From assembly GCA_964429715.1 (NCBI GenBank), contig CAYSCV010000089.1:1-5277 (forward strand): 5,277 nt of DNA, read 5' to 3'. The stretch is from JACPNA01 sp964429715. Lineage in GTDB: Archaea > Nanobdellota > Nanobdellia > Woesearchaeales > GW2011-AR9. A model generated the notes under the pieces. It saw nothing but the letters and a program-made list of their open reading frames with translations. It made no database searches and was not told the DNA's origin. This document shows, piece by piece, positions 1-3,697 of the stretch. How positions within the stretch are numbered: position 1 is the first letter of the stretch; each line of letters starts with the position of its first letter. The position numbers and the translations under genes are program-made.

Positions 1-1448
1 GTAATAATTCTTCCCATGCCTTGACCCCATGCTAAAACGGGGCAGTCGAAGCCTAGGAGAGGGATGACGACTTCAGGACGGAAGATGCCGGCTCCACCTA
101 ATTCTACCCATTGTTTTTTGAGGGGGTGGAAGACGTCGATTTCAAGTGATGGTTCGGTATAGGGAAAATGGGCGGGGCGCATACGTACTTTTTCATAGCC
201 CATTTTTTTGTAGAATTCGCGCAGATAGCCTTTGAGGTGTTTGAGATTAGCGTTTGGGTCGACTACGATACCTTCAATTTGATAAAATTCAAATAGGTGT
301 TTCCAATCTAGGGCTTCATTGCGGAAGACTTTGCCGACTGCGAAAAATTTGGCAGGCAGGTCTTCTTTTTTGAGTGTGCTTAACGTTTGGGCAGAGAGGA
401 CAGTGGTATGAGTGCGGAGGAGGATTTTTTCGGCTTCGTCTTTAGAATAGGTGTATTGCCAGCCGGTTGATTTAGTATTGGCGCCGTGTTCATGAACTGC
501 TTTAATTTTTTCAATGAGTTTTGGTGGGAGTTTGGCTTTGCCATCTAAATAGAATGTGTCTTGCATTTCGCGAGCAGGATGGTCTTGGGGCACGAATAAA
601 GCGTCTAAGTCCCAGAACGCAGATTGAACATAATTGCCAGACATTTCTTTGAAGCCGAGGTCAAGCCAGATGCGTTTGATGTATTCTAACGCTTCATTGT
701 CAAAGTGTTTTCGTCCGGGATGGATTTTTGGAACGTTGATTTCAACGTCATAGGAGCGGAAGTCTTGGGATTTCCAAGAGCCGGTTTTAAGCATTTCTTT
801 CGTGAGGCGATTGATGACTTCTTTTTGGATGTCTTGTTTGTGTTTTGCGAGAAGTTCTTTTCCTTCTGTCGTTAGAGTGATAGTGATAGTTTTGACTTCT
901 TCGATTTTGATAAATTCTTTACGGCGTTTGAGGTCTTCGAGGATGATGGAATCTGTTTCGTTGAGTTGGTTTATCGGAAGGGGGAAAGTATGAGTGAGAA
1001 AAGTTTCTTCAAGTGAGGGTTTCTTTTGCAAATCTTTACCGATAGGGGTGAGTTTGATGGCAAGTTCTTTGTCTTTTCGTATTTCGATTGCAGTTTTGCG
1101 GCGAAGAAGGCCGATGCAGGCGTTGATTTCTTCTGTAGAGAGGGAGGCTTTTTGAGTTATGCTTGGAATGGTTTGAAATGAATCTGTAAGAGCGTTGAGA
1201 AATGCTTTTTCAGGTAGGCCGTGTTGTTTATAGTGCTGGCCGTTTTTTTCGAGAGAAATTTGTTGTTGTTTTTCGGTGTGAAGATGGAGTAATTTTTTGT
1301 TTTCGAGCCATTGTATTGCACGCATGACTTCGATTTCTTGCAGACTTGATGCGTGAATTATTTTAGAGAGTTCGGTGTGAGTGGTTAATACAGGGAGGAC
1401 TTTACGTTCAAGCGGATGGAGTTTTTTTACGAGAGATTTGTAGTCCAT
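1..1448 (-). CDS. pheS: Phenylalanine--tRNA ligase alpha subunit, archaeal type (3'-truncated by window edge)
   Basis: This class II aminoacyl-tRNA synthetase subunit attaches phenylalanine to tRNA-Phe in the cytoplasm, as an alpha2-beta2 enzyme with PheT. The window shows 482 residues from ATG at 1448. The frame stays open at the left edge, so perhaps 15-30 C-terminal residues and the stop are missing. Residues 1 to about 200 form the winged-helix-like N-terminal region typical of archaeal and eukaryotic PheS, including LEKNG and GLPEKAF near 66-83. The catalytic core follows: HPGRKHF (243-249, motif 1 region), SAFWDLDALFVPQDHPARE (276-294), motif 2 with FRNE at 375-378 and HLFEFYQIEG at 384-393, the Phe pocket TEPSLEIDVFHP (431-442) and WVELGGAGIFRPEV (447-460), and motif 3 GQGMGR (475-480, fits GxGxxR). 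As I recall the family, the residue before this Arg is usually Glu; here it is Gly. No Shine-Dalgarno precedes the ATG, and a TATA box about 27 nt upstream suggests a leaderless transcript. pheT may follow beyond the left edge, but this cannot be seen. Confidence 0.97.
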   Translation of the reverse strand, partial: MDYKSLVKKLHPLERKVLPVLTTHTELSKIIHASSLQEIEVMRAIQWLENKKLLHLHTEKQQQISLEKNGQHYKQHGLPEKAFLNALTDSFQTIPSITQKASLSTEEINACIGLLRRKTAIEIRKDKELAIKLTPIGKDLQKKPSLEETFLTHTFPLPINQLNETDSIILEDLKRRKEFIKIEEVKTITITLTTEGKELLAKHKQDIQKEVINRLTKEMLKTGSWKSQDFRSYDVEINVPKIHPGRKHFDNEALEYIKRIWLDLGFKEMSGNYVQSAFWDLDALFVPQDHPAREMQDTFYLDGKAKLPPKLIEKIKAVHEHGANTKSTGWQYTYSKDEAEKILLRTHTTVLSAQTLSTLKKEDLPAKFFAVGKVFRNEALDWKHLFEFYQIEGIVVDPNANLKHLKGYLREFYKKMGYEKVRMRPAHFPYTEPSLEIDVFHPLKKQWVELGGAGIFRPEVVIPLLGFDCPVLAWGQGMGRII

Positions 1449-1470
1449 TTAATGAAGTAAAGAAAGTGGG

Positions 1471-1480
1471 TTTATAAAAA
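1471..1480 (-). promoter_or_regulatory. TATA box of pheS
   Basis: Read on the minus strand this is TTTTTATAAA, a good archaeal TATA element. Its centre is about 27 nt upstream of the pheS ATG. Archaeal transcription usually starts roughly 25 nt downstream of the box, so the predicted start falls on or within a few bases of the ATG. That fits a leaderless mRNA, and no GGAGG-like site lies between box and ATG. The transcription start is inferred from spacing only. Confidence 0.6.
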
Positions 1481-1484
1481 TTGT

Positions 1485-1497
1485 GTTCAGTTTGAAC
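1485..1497. repeat. Short inverted repeat upstream of the pheS TATA box
   Basis: GTTCA and TGAAC form perfect 5-bp arms around a 3-nt spacer. The repeat sits immediately upstream of the pheS TATA box, where the BRE would lie, and about 40 nt downstream of the trmB-family stop codon. It could be an operator for pheS, a weak hairpin helping to end the upstream transcript (on the minus strand it is followed by ACAATTTTT), or chance. A 5-bp repeat is common by chance in AT-rich DNA. Confidence 0.3.
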
Positions 1498-1506
1498 GAT
1501 TATTGT

Positions 1507-1533
1507 AAAGAAAAAAATTAAATAAAAATAAAT
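1507..1533 (-). terminator. T-rich terminator region of the TrmB-family gene
   Basis: Starting a few bases after the TAG stop of the TrmB-family gene, the minus strand reads as successive T runs: TTTATTTTTATTT, then seven T in a row, then CTTT. Archaeal RNA polymerase stops at oligo-T tracts in the non-template strand without needing a hairpin, so this is a credible termination zone. It would separate this gene from pheS, which has its own TATA box just downstream. The assignment rests on base composition and position. Confidence 0.5.
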
Positions 1534-1538
1534 GATAT

Positions 1539-2345
1539 CTATTGCTGTGTTTTGCTATCGTCCCAGACGTGGTCAAACATGACGTCCATAGCACTGGTAA
1601 AGTATGGTGTTTTTACCCAGACTCCCAAGTCATATGATGGATGGACATCTTTGTCATCCAATGTCATAAAGACAGTATCTTTACCATCAACGGTCATAAA
1701 GCGAGAGTTGATTTTGTCGTTGTGTTTAATCTCAGCTATACCGCGAAGAGCATCAGCGTGTTTTTTCGTGTCTTTGGATAAAGGTGCAGCAATTCTAATA
1801 CGTACGCCTTTCTTCTTGGCTTTTTCAAAACTGTTCTTTAAGCTTTCTGCTTTGCGAATGAAACCTTTTTCTGTCGTTACAATATTAATGCTTTTTTTAG
1901 CGTCTTTGATTAACAAGTCAAGATGGTTATACATATTATTTCGTCCACGCAGGCAGCCGCTCATTTCAGATGGATCAACTAACGCAATTCCATTCGTGTG
2001 GAGGCTTTCCAATTCTACTAGTAAAGGTGAGCCTTTGACGGTTTCTAAGCGTTTGATTTTTTCTTGCGATTCGTTATGCATTGTTTTTTTTACACGGTCA
2101 ACAACTTCTGTTGGAGGAATGGCAATGTATTTGATGGGTTTACCCAATTTCATAACTACAAAGCCTTTTTTCTCTAAGGTTTCAAGCACATCGTAGCTTC
2201 GAGAACGGGGAACATCAGCAATATCTGAGAGTTCACCGGCAGTGGATACACCACGGCTTAATAGAGCTGTCCATAATTTTACTTCGTACAAGTTCAAGTC
2301 GAAGTATCTGCGTAGTTTGCTTAACAATTCTTCTTTTACAATCAT
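1539..2345 (-). CDS. TrmB-family transcriptional regulator (winged helix plus short effector-type domain)
   Basis: A DNA-binding protein of the archaeal TrmB family, 268 residues from ATG at 2345. Residues about 10-75 form the winged helix: FDLNLYEVKLWTALL, then AGELSDIADVPRSRSYDVLE as the helix-turn-helix, then EKKGFV and the wing LGKPIKYIAIPP. Residues about 84-105 (VDRVKKTMHNESQEKIKRLE) look like a coiled-coil dimerisation helix. Residues about 130-263 resemble the phospholipase-D-like effector domain of TrmB proteins: NMYNHLDLLIKDAKKSINIVT, KKKGVRIRIAAPL, and a C-terminal FDHVWDDS. The larger C-terminal sugar-binding part of the about 340-residue maltose/trehalose TrmB is absent, so a sugar ligand cannot be assumed. 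The ATG is chosen over a TTG 11 codons upstream because AAAAAGGAGGGG lies at the right distance before it and would otherwise be coding. The gene has its own promoter-like upstream region with an inverted repeat, consistent with autoregulation. The stop is TAG. Target genes are unknown. Confidence 0.9.
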   Translation of the reverse strand: MIVKEELLSKLRRYFDLNLYEVKLWTALLSRGVSTAGELSDIADVPRSRSYDVLETLEKKGFVVMKLGKPIKYIAIPPTEVVDRVKKTMHNESQEKIKRLETVKGSPLLVELESLHTNGIALVDPSEMSGCLRGRNNMYNHLDLLIKDAKKSINIVTTEKGFIRKAESLKNSFEKAKKKGVRIRIAAPLSKDTKKHADALRGIAEIKHNDKINSRFMTVDGKDTVFMTLDDKDVHPSYDLGVWVKTPYFTSAMDVMFDHVWDDSKTQQ

Positions 2346-2352
2346 TTTAAAA

Positions 2353-2364
2353 CCCCTCCTTTTT
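2353..2364 (-). promoter_or_regulatory. Ribosome binding site deciding the TrmB-family start
   Basis: The minus strand reads AAAAAGGAGGGG, with GGAGG ending 9 nt before ATG at 2345. This is a near-ideal Shine-Dalgarno site for that ATG. It lies inside the longer frame that would begin at a TTG (2376-2378), so the shorter protein is preferred. Confidence 0.85.
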
Positions 2365-2388
2365 GCCCGAATGAGCAATATCTTTTTT

Positions 2389-2410
2389 TGTTACTTAGTT
2401 ATCAGTAACA
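2389..2410. promoter_or_regulatory. Inverted repeat, possible operator of the TrmB-family gene
   Basis: Perfect 7-bp arms TGTTACT (2389-2395) and AGTAACA (2404-2410) flank an 8-nt centre, giving a 22-bp dyad, a size suited to a dimeric winged-helix protein. It lies 44-65 nt upstream of the ATG. If the TATA-like TTTTAATA at 2419-2426 is used, the dyad overlaps the predicted transcription start, a usual place for repression. It does not match the TATCAC-N5-GTGATA motif that I recall for Thermococcales TrmB-like regulators. The function is inferred from symmetry and position. Confidence 0.45.
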
Positions 2411-2418
2411 TCAACTAC

Positions 2419-2450
2419 TATTAAAAGGTTGTGGTTATCGAAAATATAAT
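2419..2450 (-). promoter_or_regulatory. Promoter region of the TrmB-family gene, two TATA candidates
   Basis: On the minus strand two AT-rich elements could act as TATA boxes: ATTATATTTT (2441-2450) and TTTTAATA (2419-2426). The first predicts a transcription start near 2420 and a leader of about 75 nt. The second predicts a start near 2395 and a leader of about 50 nt. GATAAC occurs on the minus strand at 2434-2439 and again inside the inverted repeat at 2398-2403. I cannot choose between the two boxes from sequence alone. Confidence 0.4.
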
Positions 2451-2461
2451 TCTCAAGTTGG

Positions 2462-2481
2462 TTTTTAAACTCATTTAAAAA
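2462..2481. repeat. A/T-rich inverted repeat between pelA and the TrmB-family gene
   Basis: TTTTTAAA and TTTAAAAA are perfect 8-bp arms around a 4-nt loop (CTCA on the plus strand). The repeat lies 51-70 nt past the pelA stop. It may be the 3' end hairpin of the pelA transcript, since the minus strand carries a T5 run inside the first arm, or a symmetric AT-rich protein site. All base pairs are A-T, so the hairpin would be weak, and such repeats arise easily in AT-rich spacers. Confidence 0.35.
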
Positions 2482-2531
2482 GGAAGATATATTTTCTGCA
2501 CTTAACATCGATTATTTTTGTTTGGGGGTTA

Positions 2532-3587
2532 TTAGTATGATAATTTATATCTTAGCAAGGCAGCGATGCCTCCTAATCCATCCAGTTTTTTTCCGGCGTC
2601 GTGTTCGGATGAGATGAGATGGATTTTACCTTGGGAGGTTTCGATGGATTTGAGTAATCGGTCAAGTTCAGGGTGATGGTTGGTTAAGCGAAATTGTTGA
2701 ATGCACTTTTCAGTGAGGAGAAGGGTCTGCGCGGCGCCGGTGTCGATTGCTTGTTTTGTTTGTTCAAATCCATACACGGCTTTACCTTCTTTGTTGATTT
2801 CGCTTAACAGTTGTTCGATTAGCAGCTGCTCTTCTCTTGCGCGACTTGTTTTTAATGCAGCGGTGAGTTCGGTTGAGCGCATGATTTCGCTTAACGCGGT
2901 TTCAGTGATGTCGGAGCAGGCGGCGAGCGTAATTTTTTGTCTGAGTTCAGGTGCTGATATCTTTTTCATGAGGTCTTCTTTGTAAAATGCAGGGGATGCT
3001 ATGATAATTCTTTCAGGGTTGTAGCGTTGGGTATATGATTGGAGCAGAGTGATGAGTTCTTCGTAGAAGTCTTTTTTTATTTCGATTTTTTGGGCTTTTT
3101 TCGGTACGTCGCCTTTGAGGGTTAGTAAGATTTCATGACCTCTAGTTTTGGTGAGGGCGAATAATGCTTCTTCACGGTCGAAGAGGCAGATAAGGTACGC
3201 ATATTTTTTTTCGCTGGCTTCGTTGAGTTTTTGCAGATGGTAGGAGAGGAAGTGCGCTTTTTGCAAAGTTGCTTCGTCGTTTATTTCTAGCGTGATACTT
3301 TGATAGCTGTCTTTGGGGATATCTTCATGAAGAGATTTTATTTTGCCGTTGATGCGCAAGGCTGTGCCGGTTGAGGAGAATTCGATTGTTTCAGCTTCGA
3401 TGGTTACATAAACGGTTTTTTTGATGACTTTGGCGTTTTCGGCATCGCCGATTTTGAGTTTTCTTGTTGTTGATGCCGAGATGAGGTCGAGCGGTTCTAC
3501 TAGGGTTGAGAGGTACCAGAGGTCGTCAGGGTCAGTTACTTTGAATTTGACGAGGGCTTTTTTGTTGTCTTGGTGGATGATGTGCAT
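2532..3587 (-). CDS. pelA: Pelota homologue, mRNA surveillance and ribosome rescue factor (aPelota/Dom34)
   Basis: Pelota resembles release factor aRF1 but lacks stop-codon recognition. It enters the A site of stalled archaeal ribosomes delivered by aEF1-alpha, and with ABCE1 splits the subunits (known for the family). The protein is complete at 351 residues, the usual family length. Domain A (about 1-125, Sm-like) carries DPDDLWYLSTLVEPLDLISASTTRK (split here at 19-29 and 30-43), the family hallmark. Domain B (about 127-255) has the core strand YAYLICLFDREEALFAL and SPAFYKEDL (198-206), equivalent to the family's GPGF-K-D/E segment. Domain C (about 256-351, L7Ae-like) has GKAVYGFEQTKQAIDTGAA (268-286) and ends with ISSEHDAGKKLDGLGGIAA then LLRY, near-invariant in the family. 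The stop is TAA. The ATG start is supported by AAAAGGAG upstream and by the conserved N-terminal spacing. The gene is divergent from the surface-protein gene, 110 nt apart, with a palindromic TATA box between them. Nothing looks broken. Confidence 0.97.
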   Translation of the reverse strand: MHIIHQDNKKALVKFKVTDPDDLWYLSTLVEPLDLISASTTRKLKIGDAENAKVIKKTVYVTIEAETIEFSSTGTALRINGKIKSLHEDIPKDSYQSITLEINDEATLQKAHFLSYHLQKLNEASEKKYAYLICLFDREEALFALTKTRGHEILLTLKGDVPKKAQKIEIKKDFYEELITLLQSYTQRYNPERIIIASPAFYKEDLMKKISAPELRQKITLAACSDITETALSEIMRSTELTAALKTSRAREEQLLIEQLLSEINKEGKAVYGFEQTKQAIDTGAAQTLLLTEKCIQQFRLTNHHPELDRLLKSIETSQGKIHLISSEHDAGKKLDGLGGIAALLRYKLSY

Positions 3588-3598
3588 GGTTGTTTTGT

Positions 3599-3606
3599 CT
3601 CCTTTT
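3599..3606 (-). promoter_or_regulatory. Ribosome binding site of pelA
   Basis: The minus strand reads AAAAGGAG, with 11 nt between GGAG and the ATG at 3587. The spacing is slightly long but workable, and it supports the annotated start. Confidence 0.7.
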
Positions 3607-3611
3607 ATTGA

Positions 3612-3624
3612 GATAGATAGATAG
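3612..3624. repeat. GATA microsatellite in the pelA leader
   Basis: Three tandem GATA units plus one base, directly upstream of the pelA ribosome binding site and followed by a run of six G (CCCCCC in the pelA sense). The tract lies at or just downstream of the predicted pelA transcription start (about 3618). Short tetranucleotide tracts can change length by slippage, but three units is a modest number. Confidence 0.5.
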
Positions 3625-3640
3625 GGGGGATATCGGTATA

Positions 3641-3648
3641 TTTATAAA
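3641..3648. promoter_or_regulatory. Palindromic TATA box between the divergent pelA and surface-protein genes
   Basis: TTTATAAA is its own reverse complement. Its centre is about 57 nt from the pelA ATG on the minus strand and about 54 nt from the surface-protein ATG on the plus strand. A start 25-26 nt downstream in each direction would give leaders of about 30 nt, each containing a Shine-Dalgarno site. The pelA side has A-rich DNA (AAATAAG in the minus sense) in the BRE position. The plus side has GTATA, less BRE-like. Whether one box drives both genes is an inference. Confidence 0.6.
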
Positions 3649-3683
3649 CTTATTTAGTTTCTGTTATATTAATTTCAAGATTT

Positions 3684-3692
3684 AAAAAGGAG
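3684..3692 (+). promoter_or_regulatory. Ribosome binding site of the surface-protein gene
   Basis: AAAAAGGAG ends 5 nt before the ATG at 3698. This matches the style of the other two sites in the window and, together with the signal peptide that follows at once, fixes the start codon. Confidence 0.8.
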
Positions 3693-3697
3693 TGGTT

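Noticed and set aside
802..993. A 63-codon plus-strand frame opposite pheS
   Set aside because: Antisense to conserved PheS coding sequence, with low-complexity composition and no initiation signals.
1552..2196. A 214-codon open frame on the plus strand opposite the TrmB-family gene
   Set aside because: It is fully antisense to a well-recognised gene, its protein resembles no family I know, and no ribosome binding site or TATA box supports it.
2346..2378. An 11-codon N-terminal extension of the TrmB-family protein from a TTG codon
   Set aside because: The extension would place the strong AAAAAGGAGGGG site inside the coding region. The ATG at 2345 is perfectly spaced from that site and begins just before the conserved fold.
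2242..2424. A 60-codon plus-strand frame covering the 5' end and upstream region of the TrmB-family gene
   Set aside because: Mostly antisense to the winged-helix coding region. It has no ribosome binding site.
2421..2474. A 17-codon minus-strand mini-frame in the spacer upstream of the TrmB-family gene
   Set aside because: No ribosome binding site, and it overlaps the A/T inverted repeat and promoter elements. Too short to support.
2701..2985. A 94-codon plus-strand frame opposite pelA
   Set aside because: Antisense to conserved Pelota domains and without initiation signals. It is a by-product of pelA codon use.
3421..3624. A 67-codon plus-strand frame across the pelA start
   Set aside because: Antisense to the conserved N-terminus of Pelota and to its leader. 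No start signals.
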